NCBI GenBank assembly: GCA_903813345.2
Contig: CAIIXF020000003.1
Location: 24,629,248 to 24,693,247 of the forward strand
DNA length: 64,000 nt
Direction: 5' to 3'
Source of the DNA: Owenia fusiformis
Lineage: Eukaryota > Annelida > Polychaeta > Sabellida > Oweniidae
How positions within the stretch are numbered: position 1 is the stretch's first letter; each line of letters opens with the position of its first letter. Below are positions 11,868 through 22,244 of the stretch, one piece after another. The notes beneath the pieces are model-generated. The model saw only the letters and a program-made list of their open reading frames with translations, had not been told where the DNA came from and made no database searches. The position numbers and the translations under genes are program-made.

Positions 11868-14338
11868 TATGACACAGGTACAGAGAGTACCCAATGTCTG
11901 TATATCAGTTTTCAACATTATATGTATATACATATACATTCTTTTTCATATATATATATACATTATATTTCAAATTTATATTGTTTATAAAAATGATAAA
12001 TTTGCCCTACACCCATTTGAAACCTTGACACAAAATCTAGGCTATAAAACTATTTAATTGATACAATAACATTTACACCAGCACATATATACTGTGTTGC
12101 ACAATCAATAACTTGAGCACAATAGCAGTAAGGATTTTTGATGGATTTTTCAATATCTTCTTTATGATTGCTGTATCACATAAATTTGGTTTTGATTTGT
12201 CGTTTTTATTGGTTAATCCATTTTATTATGTTTTTCTGTGAATTTGTATTCTTCCTATGTTGCGTGATTGATATTGAGTGGAGTATATAACTGGATATAA
12301 TTTCAAATGAATATGACTGTGTCCTTTCTAACCAACTGTGTTTTTTTTACAAAAAACAAGCAACATTACAAATATATTAAATGCTCATTAAACCAGATTT
12401 TGAATGCCAACCATCAAACAATGGTGACATAACATAAAATTGGTGGCCTTAACATATTTCATCACTCCTTAGTGGTGGATTAAAAATGTGAAATACAAAA
12501 GTGTCAAACCTTTTCAGGAGTATAGAAACTCAATAACTAATATGTGTTGATAAGGTTGGTTGGTTTGACCTCTGAAATAGAGCAATTGTTAACCTAAACA
12601 TGGACATTTAAAATTTGAAAGGTACTTAACTAAGACCATAAATCCTTGTCAATTTAAACCCAGATGTGTTCAAGATAAAACACATTATTAAACACATCAA
12701 TCCCACTTCTTTAATTGTGTGCATGGTCATCATGGCTTACAGCAGAAGGGCCAATTCTGCATAGAAAGCAGCTTGGTATTGCTAATTAATTCAATTTTCA
12801 AACGTTTGAACATCTAAGAACATCTGTATATTAATAATTTAGATGACACTCGGGAATTAAAAGATGTGTGTCAGTTTACAATGTTAACTTAAAATGAAGT
12901 TAATGCTTCAACAGCTAACACTTCTATTAGAAAAATGTTGTCCTGTACTTCAACAGGAAAGAAAAACAGTAACACTTCCTTTGTTGCATCATTATAAGAC
13001 TACTCCATACTTTAATAGCTATCAAGGGATGCTGTAACAGAATTTGTATTGTTAAGTCAAGTTCTAACAAGATTACATTGAATGTGGCTACAATGATGGA
13101 CTTTCCCATTAAGGAGAGCATCTGATTGTGAATTGGTTTCCGTTTATTGTCAGTTGTACGGCAACACTAAATTAGTTGTTAATCCATTTTGACAGACATT
13201 CAACATTTGTTTTGATGGTTCAGGAAACCTTTGAAATTGCAAAACTTGGTCAACTGAACTGCGTCCTGTTCATTATCTAAACAAGGTTCTCTTGCATTGT
13301 AAAAATGAAGGTCAATGTTTAAATCATCAAGTATGCCAATTATTTGTTCATGTGTTTTCAAGCCCTTTGTAAGTATAATGTCAATATTTTTGGCCAAGTC
13401 AATGATATTATTGAAGAGTGGTCAAATTCATAGCAAAGAGTAATTGAAATAAAAGAAGTCTGTCAGAGAACTATTAAGAGATTCTGCACATTGACTTATT
13501 GAAGAAATACAAACAGAATAGACATGATAAATCGTTGAAATTCTGCAGTTAATTGTTTTTCTATCGTCATCCAATTTATGATACTATTGACACCTTCCTC
13601 ACAATGGTTCAATAATCCATCTCAAACCTTACACATAACTAAATACTAATCAAAGTTGATATTTTATTACTTTAAAAATATATTTTATGATATTGTGTAG
13701 TTTTGGAGATGAAGATTGCCACATTTGTTCACAAAATTTCATCCAAATGCATCCATCCTACAGAAATAGTGATATTTATAATTCCAGAATCTTTAAACCC
13801 TGTGTTTCTACACATGGGTTATGAAAATACAACTTATTCTATTAAGTTATATGATGTCTATCATGAGTTGACGTCAATTGTTTGGCTGTCAAGCATTTCC
13901 TTATCAATACTCTACTGACGAAGCATTGGAATTAAACTGTCATTGAGGATGAAAATTGCCATATTATAGGGAACTATCTTCCTTCAATATTGCAATTATG
14001 ATGTGAAGTTATCACTCAAAATCGCTGCTTTAGTAATACTGTTTACAAATAGGATTTTAGTTTTTAATTTTGAAAGAAGGATATAATTTGAAGATGTAGT
14101 AGTCTTTGGTGATCTTTCCTGTTTTGAGGCTCATAGGATTTATAGGTTTTTTGCCATTTTGTTTTTTCAAATGCGTCTCTCTTTCTTTGTTTGTATTCCT
14201 ACTATACATGTTTATGGTTTAAACCAAGTTTGTTTTATCCAAAACCATAAATAAGTTATGTACAGAATTGTTTCAAAAGATTTGCACCAAAAGTCACACT
14301 ATTTTTAGTCAGAATCAGTTATGATAATGAAATACAAC
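11868..14338. other. Mostly anonymous DNA
   Basis: Apart from a TA-rich microsatellite-like patch (about 11925-11985) and a minus-strand open stretch described separately, nothing was recognised. No inverted termini or tandem arrays were seen. Confidence 0.5.
13200..13421 (-). CDS. Possible coding fragment (exon or gene relic), unrecognised
   Basis: A minus-strand reading frame is open for 73 codons between stops and has a balanced, protein-like composition, with stretches such as THEQIIGILDDLNIDLHF and REPCLDNEQDAVQLTKF. It contains no ATG and no clear flanking splice sites, so it cannot be a complete gene. It may be a decayed exon, a gene fragment carried by a repeat, or chance. The surrounding 2 kb shows no other coding signal and no family was recognised. 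Confidence 0.2.
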   Translation of the reverse strand, partial: PLFNNIIDLAKNIDIILTKGLKTHEQIIGILDDLNIDLHFYNAREPCLDNEQDAVQLTKFCNFKGFLNHQNKC

Positions 14339-14342
14339 TTAA

Positions 14343-14834
14343 AGCACAACTGAAATAGCTTTTCTCAACTTGCAGCTACAAAAATGCGGTTTTCTCCATT
14401 GTAAGCCCAACGCAGAGTTCTTGCGATAGCCATTATAAAATAAATGTTAGATAACTGCTAACGGTCATAAATAACGAAATAAAACTAACTGATCAATCAA
14501 ATTGGCCCCCACGTCATAAGTAACGTCATATACAAAATATAGCTTTGGTTTATTGGTACCTTAGTAATCACGACGTCACGGCAACCATAGGATTGTAGTG
14601 TAAACCAAAACAAAACAGTTTGGCATTATGACGTTAGGGGCCACGTGGGGACCAGTGAGAGATCACGTGGGGGCCAATAACGTCACAACCAATTCGAATA
14701 TTGCTTATTAAGCAGCTATAACGATCGTTAGAGTGAAATAGTTTTCGCACTACTGATGAGAAAACATGTCCAAATACATTTATCAAAAAATTATATTGAT
14801 TCCTTTAGGTTAAAAATACCATTTCATATCTGCT
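14343..14834. mobile_element. TTAA-flanked non-autonomous element with ACGTCA/CACGTG motifs
   Basis: TTAA sits at 14339-14342 and 14835-14838. The left end AGCACAACTGAAATAGC pairs imperfectly with the reverse complement of the right end AGCAGATATGAAATGG. Inside is a second inverted pair, ATTGGCCCCCACGT, at about 14502-14515 and 14664-14677. The middle is GC-richer than the surroundings and carries repeated ACGTCA and CACGTG strings (near 14511, 14523, 14573, 14629, 14642, 14664, 14680). It has no coding capacity. The termini fit TTAA-targeting transposons with AG-starting ends and resemble the element at 27710-28197 in length and layout. Confidence 0.65.
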
Positions 14835-14838
14835 TTAA

Positions 14839-16827
14839 TGATAATAAAATATTTACAGATGCTAGTCCACATGCAATAAATTCTTGAGTCATGTACATCA
14901 TAGTGAAAACAGTATTCCCCTGGTATACAAACTGACTCAAGTATCATTGCAAATATTAAGTCAGATTTGTAGTGATAGACTGTTTCCTAAAAGTGAAATA
15001 AGCATTTTCCATTTTTTGGAAAGGTAACTTAGATTTAGATTTGACATCATCAACCAAGGTGACCTGACTTAAAAATGGTTATTTTCCAAAATTGTTCATG
15101 TTTCACAAGTTATAATATCTAGTTATTACTGTACTTCAAATAATGTTCCTATTCCATGCTATATATTTTTAAATAACTTAATACAAGCGCCGAAGGGAAA
15201 GTACCAAAATCTGTAAAGAAACTTACAAACAAATGCAAACTAAAGTATATTTGTCTGAGAGGATGTCCTGGTGACATCTCCTTTAGCATTTTCAGGTTAA
15301 GTTCCGAGTTCAGGTGAGTATACTTTATTACTTTGTATAAAATGGCACTTGGCTGAGTGGTTCAGAACTAATAAAATTAAGGCTGTGGTGCAAACAGTAT
15401 TTGTATTATGTGTATTGATGCACAATTAAGATTAGGAACTGGAAGGACTTCCATATACTGCAGCTCATTAAATGTATTTTACATGTGGATTTAAAGTAGA
15501 ATTTTAACCAAATTTTACCCTCTAGCTGGCTTCTTAAAATATAGCTTTATCTTCAATCTTTAAGCTTAAAATAATTCTCTAATTTTTCTGTATATGACCA
15601 ATGACCATTTCCCCTAACATCATCCATGACCCAGTATTTAATCATTATTGAATTGATGAAAAATGTCAGCCCAATGGGTTTAAATTGATTTCTGACCTAG
15701 GCTATGATGGTCACCGGCTGTGGGGGCAGTGCTACTGAACTATAAACCTGTTTGATCTAATCAGAGGTTACTTTAACACTGAACCCTACACTCAGGGTAA
15801 CCAAGTTTTGAATATATGTAAATCATCAAAAGCCAGAATATTTTTCCTGGTATCAAGTCTATAATTCTTATGTAGTTAGCATCAAGGATATAAACTCAAA
15901 AATAGTATTTTTATTTTTAGCATCTGATTATTGATGCTAGAAATAATTACTATCAAACAGTAACACCATGTTAAACCATACTAAAATAGATACTGTAAAT
16001 ATGTCCCAATTTGAAGCTCCGCAGCATTCAACTCACTTTTAGATTCATTGCTAAAAGGTACTCACCTCAAATATTTGTTTGTTTGATTCCGTGTGTTTAT
16101 CCAGACAGAGTAATTGAGTCTATTAAATTGGTTTATCAGTTCATCTTCCTTATAAACATTTCTGACGATATTTTTATCAAATCTTTCATTACTCTAAAAT
16201 GAGCTCCGCATCATTATTATATATTTTACAATTACAGATAATAGCTAAGAAATACATGTAAAATTGTTCATGCTATTTAAATTCTTCTTTATTTCATTTG
16301 TCCACATTTCCATAAATAATATACAAATTCTAATATCCGTAATTTTATGCATCTCGAGGAGTTAAATGATCCATGCAGTTTTGCAGGAAGTGTCTTTGCA
16401 TTTGGATAAAAATTATCTGAAAGGTGTGAAACATTATTTGCTAACCTTTATACATGTTAAGATCCATGCAGATTTCATTTGTGTAAGCATTTCATCTGTC
16501 AGACTACATTAATCAGCATCTTGTTTTTATTTGATAATTTTGATTTGTGTTAATAGAAAGAAATCCTGATAGCGTGTATTGCAGTAGATACTTATAACAG
16601 GCACTGCTTCACTATAGAATCTAACTTGTTAACTAGTGAATATATTGGGAAAGCCTTAGTCTTATACTACTGCATGGCTGTGTGATTTCTAGCTAGTGAG
16701 GATACCCAATATTAATGGTAAAAAGCACACTTTGAAGACTTGGAAAAATGAAACACAGAAAAATAAAACAGGATTTTCTGCATCATTTTATGCCTAGCTT
16801 ATTGTGTGTGTGAATGTGTGTATGAAT
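14839..16827. other. Anonymous DNA with one dispersed repeat
   Basis: Contains a dispersed repeat (15597-15778, listed separately) and otherwise unrecognised AT-rich DNA. A GT-rich patch (16800-16830) precedes the SINE. Confidence 0.5.
15597..15778 (+). repeat. Dispersed repeat, copy 1
   Basis: Matches 58932-59101 along its length by eye. Shared blocks include GACCATTTCC/GGCCATTTCC, AAATGTCAG, AATTGATTT.TGACC, a GGCAG...ACTGAACT..AAA block and a shared CAGAGGTTA near the end. It has no terminal inverted repeats or coding frame. It could be a SINE tail or a MITE fragment. Confidence 0.65.
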
Positions 16828-17795
16828 GTTACCTCTTGTGTGTTGAGCATTAACATCTGTTCCCTCCTGGGGGTTTCACTCCAATATACCTCTTAATACC
16901 TATGTGCCGCGCCAAAGACCCCCTTTTGAGCATTTTTTCCATGTCAATTTCCTCTCAAGATTGAAAGTTTCCATGTATACTTCCCCTCACAATTCCTGAA
17001 ATTTGGGTATATTAACTACAAAATCCACGTTTTTGATGATTTGTCCAAGACTTCGCCAACTGATTTCACCAATTTATTAAAAAAAGGACGATTCTCGGTT
17101 TGGAGAACGGTCTCCTGGGCTAATAATTTTTTCATGAAAAATATAGAAATATTACCCAAATTAAACTATGAATATTCAAAAGAGGACATTTAAATCTACA
17201 AGATGTAAAAATAACAAATTGGTCTGAAGCAGGGATAACGCTCAATTAGACCGATTCAGTAAAATACAAGTCTCGATTTGGGGAAAGAAGTTCATCAGTG
17301 TACTGCGCTAATATTTTTTTGCGAAAAATCTAGAAATATTACCCAAATTAAATTATGACTTTTCAAAAGAAGACATTCAAATCTATATTATGTAAAAAGA
17401 TCAAATTTGTTTGAAGCAGGGATAATGCTAATTTAGATTGATGAACTTCGTTCTCCAAACCGAGAATCGTCCTTTGTAGGAAAACTGATTTTTGACTAAA
17501 AAAGGCTATCTTCAACAAATTTTCCATGTTTTTTTCCTCTGAGATTGGCCAGGTTCCATGGTTTTTGCCCTGAGCCAAAATTGCCCGTGCTGCACATACC
17601 TACCCAAATTATTAAGAGCAAACCCCCTGGGTGTTCCCTCTAGTCAGATTGGCTGATGATACAACTTTTTCGGTGCTGCTGAGTTAGCAGAGCGGTTTAG
17701 AGTACCAAAACAAATTCAGCTAAGTGCTGATGTCAACCATGAGGTCTTGATTTCAAGACGCTCGATCTCCTTGTGTCTTTACATTAATGAGTCAG
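16828..17795 (+). mobile_element. tRNA-derived SINE, split by a later insertion
   Basis: The head (TGTGTTGAGCATTAACATCT) lies before 16867 and the rest resumes after 17631 with TAGTCAGATTGGCTGATG. An A-box-like region TTAGCAGAGCGGTTTAGAG lies at 17683-17702 and a degenerate B-box near 17743-17756, followed by the common tail CTTGTGTCTTTACATTAATG. Joined across the insertion, the order matches the copies at 50381-50580 and 20990-21180. The 765-bp insert between the parts is listed separately. Confidence 0.75.
16867..17631. mobile_element. Inverted-repeat element with 9-bp target duplication, inside a SINE
   Basis: The 9-bp direct repeat TGTTCCCTC flanks it at 16858-16866 and 17632-17640. The left end CTGGGGGTTTCACTCC pairs with the reverse complement of the right end, CCCAGGGGGTTTGCTC, and a shared TACCTATGTGC/GGTATGTGC lies just inside each end. 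A second inverted pair, GGACGATTCTCGGTTTGGAG, lies near 17086-17105 and 17454-17473. Between these is a direct duplication of about 170 bp sharing AGAAATATTACCCAAATTAA. Nine-bp duplications are typical of Mutator-like elements. It has no coding capacity. Confidence 0.85.
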
Positions 17796-18669
17796 TTGTA
17801 ATATCAATTATTAAATTGCCTTACATTAGACATATCAAATTCTACCAAATAATAGAGTATGTTATTTTTTTATGATAAATGTTGATGCCTACCCCCAAAC
17901 TATTGCATGTTAACAATTAGCATACTAATTAACACATAATAAAAGCTAATTACCCTCTGGCATATCTCTTTCAAACAAAATAAACAAGGTATCAGAACAG
18001 TCAGCAAAACTACTTGCACAAGTCAACAAGACCTGACTGAACAATGTACCATTTACCCCCAACCAATGATCAAATGTTCAAAAACAATTTTAGATAACCC
18101 CCTTCCTTCTTCCCCTGCCGAGTTTCCCTTTGTAGTCCCCCCCCCTTCAAATCCCCCTCCCCATTCTTCAAATTAGCCAAATAAATTATATAAATGAACA
18201 ATCTGGCTATTTGTACTTTCAAATTGTTTCTTCGTCTTTGTTGTTTAGTGTTTCTATTATATTTTTGTTAAATTTTTTTAATTGAATTTATTATTGACTA
18301 ATAATTCTTAGATTACTTGATGTACACATTGTCTAGTATTTAAAATTCCTTCACACGTGTACAGAGTTTTGTATAAATGTTTTAGTCATTCAGTAAAGCA
18401 TGATTCCTTGAGACTGTCATTGGCACATTTTCAAATGTTCAAACTTCGCACACTTCAAAAAAGAATAAAGCTGTGGTGTTGAAAGTGGCAAAAATGGAAT
18501 TTTTTATACTCTCCATATCTAAGTATGTAGCGGAATCATATGAATGCTATTTTGTGAGACCTTTAATTGGAACTCATAGTTGCATTGGTGGATGAACATA
18601 ACAATGGCTTGGCCAAATTAGTTACAAATACAAATTATATATGGAAAAAGTAAACACAAAGAGCTAACA
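17796..18669. other. Anonymous spacer
   Basis: No gene or bounded repeat. There is a C/T-rich patch near 18095-18170 (CCCCCCCCCTTCAAAT). Confidence 0.5.
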
Positions 18670-18755
18670 TGTCTGGATTTCATGACCTCTTGGTTATGGT
18701 GACATAATCCAGCTTAGCGTGTTCGATGATCTAGACCATTCGGCCAACTCATCTG
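18670..18755 (-). mobile_element. tRNA-derived SINE fragment
   Basis: Read on the minus strand, GAGTTGGCCGAATGGTCTAG (A-box, 18731-18750) is followed by CACCATAACCAAGAGGTCAT and a degenerate B-box near 18674-18689. The order and spacing match the other SINE copies in the window, but the head and tail are not clear. It overlaps a GC-richer patch whose minus-strand open frame (18694-18882) is best explained as SINE sequence. Confidence 0.6.
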
Positions 18756-19194
18756 AAGATATCCGAATAAAAGCTGGAAAGATTGCCTTAATGAATAAAT
18801 CCAACAATGGCTTGTATGGGGCTACACAAACAAGAAACATTTGAAGGCAAAACCTTAAGAAAGGAGCAGCCCATTCTGACAACTTTATGAAACAATAATC
18901 TTCTTCTAAAACATTTTTCTGTTTTTAACTCTTCGATTTAAATTATTTATTATACATATATATCTGTCCCAAAGTAATAAAGAAAACAAATGAATCTCCA
19001 TGGATTACTCAGCAGCTGGGGAATCAATTAAATGTTTGGAATGCATCAAGATATGATATAGAAGTGCAAACAAAAAGAACAAATGTTCAATTAAAATCAA
19101 GAGAATGAGAAATAGATAAGCTCTTCTTTTTTGTCAGAACCTTTTCTCAGAACATTTAATCCCACTGAATGAAGTTCATGTAGGAATAAAGAGA

Positions 19195-19315
19195 ATCTTA
19201 ATCCATCCTTTTGTCTTTCAATCCATCTGTCCATCCATTTGTCAGAGCAATAAATAAAATACTCCTTGATGAATCTTGTCCAAATATTATAGGTCAATGC
19301 CTATACCATCTGAAC
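19195..19315 (+). repeat. Fragment of the TCCCACC-type dispersed repeat
   Basis: Contains CATCTGTCCATCCATTTGTC, then AAATACTCCTTGATGAATCT and CAAATATTATAGGTCAATGC. This is the same order as the first 110 bp of the repeat at 31158 (CCGTCTGTCCATCTGTTTGT, then CTCAAATACTGTTTGACGG and TTCAAATTTTATAGG). Neither terminal end is present. Confidence 0.7.
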
Positions 19316-20989
19316 CATAATTCCAACAGAGAATGCTTGGTAGCAATTCCACCTGTTTTTTGATTGATGCTTATATTCTTCATTATTCTTGTTCTTTTTT
19401 TTGAATTTCTTATATGGTAAGATGATTTACATTACATTAGATCATTTGAACACTCACATGTCTAAGGCTAGTTACCCATATATGGACATCTGTCAATTTT
19501 GATATCACTCCAGATGCCACTCAAGTCACCCAGTTTCATTCCATGGAAGGTAGTTGCCAAAATGCAAAAAATATCAAGATATGTTTTCCTATACTCGACT
19601 AAACACATGTCATTTCCTTAGTAGAATCTTGTTGAATCAAGCCCCCTAAATGATTATGTTCATGCCATGTGGCAATTACCTTAAAATCTGATTGTAAATC
19701 TAAACTACTTATTGCACTATTGATTCTGCACTTATTTTTATGCATCTCTTTAACAATTGAAAATTCCACCTAAAGAATTAATGACATTGTTTGTCATATT
19801 ATCATTTAAAGCATTGGTATGTAAAAACAATGAAACCAATACAAGATAATGTTTTGTGTAACTTACCTTTTTCTATCAGTATCCAACTTTATAAAATACT
19901 CTAAAGGGTTGATCTATGTATCCAATAATCAAATGAACTTTAATGATTAATTACTCTTCAAATTTATCATATCAAATCAAAGATGTAATTCAGTTTGTTA
20001 AAACTCAGACAAACATCATTTACTGTCATTCAAACTTTTATAATCCAATTATTTACATCTCATCCCCTTATAGAATTTCTCAGAAGTTAACGAATACCCC
20101 ATATAAGATTCTCTGTGAAATAGACATATCAGGATAGATATTGCATACTGATCTCTTTTTTCAACTAATATATTATTAATTTATTTTATTGAACATCAAA
20201 AGTCACTATCAAGGGTCATGTTGGTGTGGATGGGTTTCAAGAGGTTATTTGTTTTCATATGCTATAATGTTATTATGGTGTCACATACTAGCAACTAATA
20301 ACATTTAACAAATAATTCATTCAAAAGCTTTAAGACTTATTAAATTTTGATTTCCATATGTCAAAAGTAGGATGACTCTATGCATATTGATAAAACAACC
20401 ATGTCATTTGATTTATTTTCATACTTAGGATAAACTTGTAAATGCAATTAGTTCAAACCTAGCATCAAGAACTTTCACCATTCAATGAGCATTATAGTGT
20501 TTTGCCTAAAGGTAGATTTACAATGACATACAAGTTATTGTGTTCAGTTACTCTTTCTTAGGTAACACTTAGAACAAATGTTATTTTCCTGCAGTAGTCA
20601 GGACTAATAGGCTATGGTCTATCCACTTCATTTTATCAAAACTATTGTTTCCATTTTACCACCCCAGGAGGAATGAGTGATCTGTGAATTGCAAAAGATA
20701 AACAATGGCACATCTGGCCTAAAAATTTGATTAAACCATCTATGAAGTACAAATATATGTTATTTTATATCAAATATACCAACGTTTCATCACTAGAAAG
20801 TTATTGCCTTGCATTAAATATGAATATGCAGGATTATACATATTGTCAGAAGGGGCAAGAGGTAATATTTCTAACCAAGTCACACTTTACAAGAACCTGA
20901 CCTCTACCCTTTCAATCTGGATAATATGCCTATTTTAGCATTTGTCCAATCTGACTGTGTAGTAGGAAAATGATAATGCATATGAGTAG
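19316..20989. other. Anonymous AT-rich DNA
   Basis: No gene, tandem repeat or bounded element was recognised. The open frame at 19943-20137 has low-complexity composition and no splice context. Confidence 0.5.
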
Positions 20990-21180
20990 CGAATGAATAA
21001 ATGTGTCTCACACGTGACTCAAACCCGCAACCTCATGGTTACGGCACCCATAAGCCTGGCTTGAATGTGCTGGCGCTCAAGCCCTATTGGCCAACGCAAT
21101 AACCCAAAAAGGCTGTTTTGTTAGTCGAGGCAGCGGATGTTAATACTTGAACACACCAGAGGAAGCACAACAGACATTTT
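20990..21180 (-). mobile_element. tRNA-derived SINE, near full length
   Basis: Minus-strand reading: the head TGTGTTCAAGTATTAACATC, then the A-box region GCGTTGGCCAATAGGGCTTG (21080-21099), GTGCCGTAACCATGAGGTTG, the B-box GCGGGTTTGAGTCACG (21012-21027) and the tail ACATTTATTCATTC. The head matches the 5' portions of the SINEs at 50381 and 16828, so this is the shared 5' region of one family. This is not a functional tRNA gene: no acceptor-stem pairing or anticodon arm can be drawn. Confidence 0.85.
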
Positions 21181-21564
21181 CTACACACACATATTGGTCA
21201 ACTGTCCTAAACACATTTTACATTCAAACTCCCATGAACGGCATGAAAGTTTGGGTTTTATATATAAGGTCTGATTGACATAAGAACTGTAAAATATATG
21301 TGAGCCAGAGGGTAATGTGGCCAGTCATTGGGGATCAAGGGTTAATAAATGAAACACATAAACTGAATAAATGTTAACTGATTAAATCAGCAATTCAGCT
21401 CAGATTGCTTTAGTAGTAATAAAATCTACCAATTACTATATTAGTTGAAGAAATAAGGTTAAATCAGAAAAAATGCAATTATATTAATTATGATCTTATT
21501 ATGATCTTAGATAATCAATAACCTAAATTGGTCATGATATACCTACATAAAAGTAACATAAAAG

Positions 21565-22244
21565 TGGGAACCAGTTGACTTGGGATGAGTTGGGGACAAC
21601 TTGTCTTGAGACAACTTGTACTATATAGGGACAAGTTGTCTTTGGAGTGATTTGTCCCCGGGGGGTTCACTGTGTACAAAATTTGGCAGCGGTCCTAGCC
21701 TGAACCCTCAGATATCAATATATTCCATACCAAAATGTCAAATTTGAATGTGTTCCCATACCAACCGATATAGTGCCCAAAAGCCATCCCAAATGCCCAA
21801 ATATAAAACCAATGCCATACCAAATGTCAAAATATCGGACCAATGCCATACCAATGCCATGACTGGTCCAAAGTAGAATATTTCCTGGGGAAAAAGCTAT
21901 TTATTTAAACTGAAGAAGGTCCCAAGAAGAAGGCGATCTTTGAGTAAAACGAACCAAAACAACCTCATATTAGGATATGTGTAACTACTAGACCAATTCC
22001 ATACCATAATTGTGAGATAACATATTTTCCATGACCATTCTCATACCAGAAAGTTGAAAAATCTGACCATTTCCATCCCTCAAAAGTTTAATGAGGGGCA
22101 TTCTCATACCACATCCTAAAATTTGGGTCCATTGCCATACCAAATGTCCAAAAAGGTACCCCATCTGTGCTGAGGATCCCTGTCAAGGTTTATATACAGT
22201 GAACCCCCCGGGGATTTGTCTAGGGACAATTTTGCCAGTTACCC
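21565..22244. mobile_element. Small palindromic element hosting a later insertion
   Basis: Outer ends GGGAACCAGTTGACTTGGG and, reverse-complemented, GGGTAACTGGCAAAATTG are imperfect inverted repeats. Between them are several copies of GACAACTTGTC or its complement (for example 21595-21605 and 21630-21642), making a hairpin-rich host of about 115 bp once the inner element is discounted. The inner element (21656-22213) sits between two copies of ATTTGTC. Palindromic ACAAGTTGT strings and small size fit a MITE; its family is unknown. Confidence 0.6.
21656..22213. mobile_element. CCCCGGGGGGTTCACTG-ended element, nested
   Basis: Left end CCCCGGGGGGTTCACTGTG and right end, reverse-complemented, CCCCGGGGGGTTCACTGTA: almost perfect for about 20 bp. 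Flanking direct repeats ATTTGT lie at 21650-21655 and 22214-22219, or ATTTGTC if the junction is shifted by one base. The 558-bp interior is full of short repeats around CCATACCAA and ATGCCATACC and has no coding capacity. Its GGGGGTTCACT core matches the end of the element at 16867-17631 (GGGGGTTTCACT), suggesting a shared transposase source despite different duplication lengths. Confidence 0.85.

Noticed and set aside
15294-15316. An 18-nt microexon between TTTTCAG and GTGAGTAT encoding VKFRVQ, tempting because the same motif occurs in thioester proteins
   Set aside because: Too short to distinguish from chance, far from the supported exon, and the expected flanking residues are absent.
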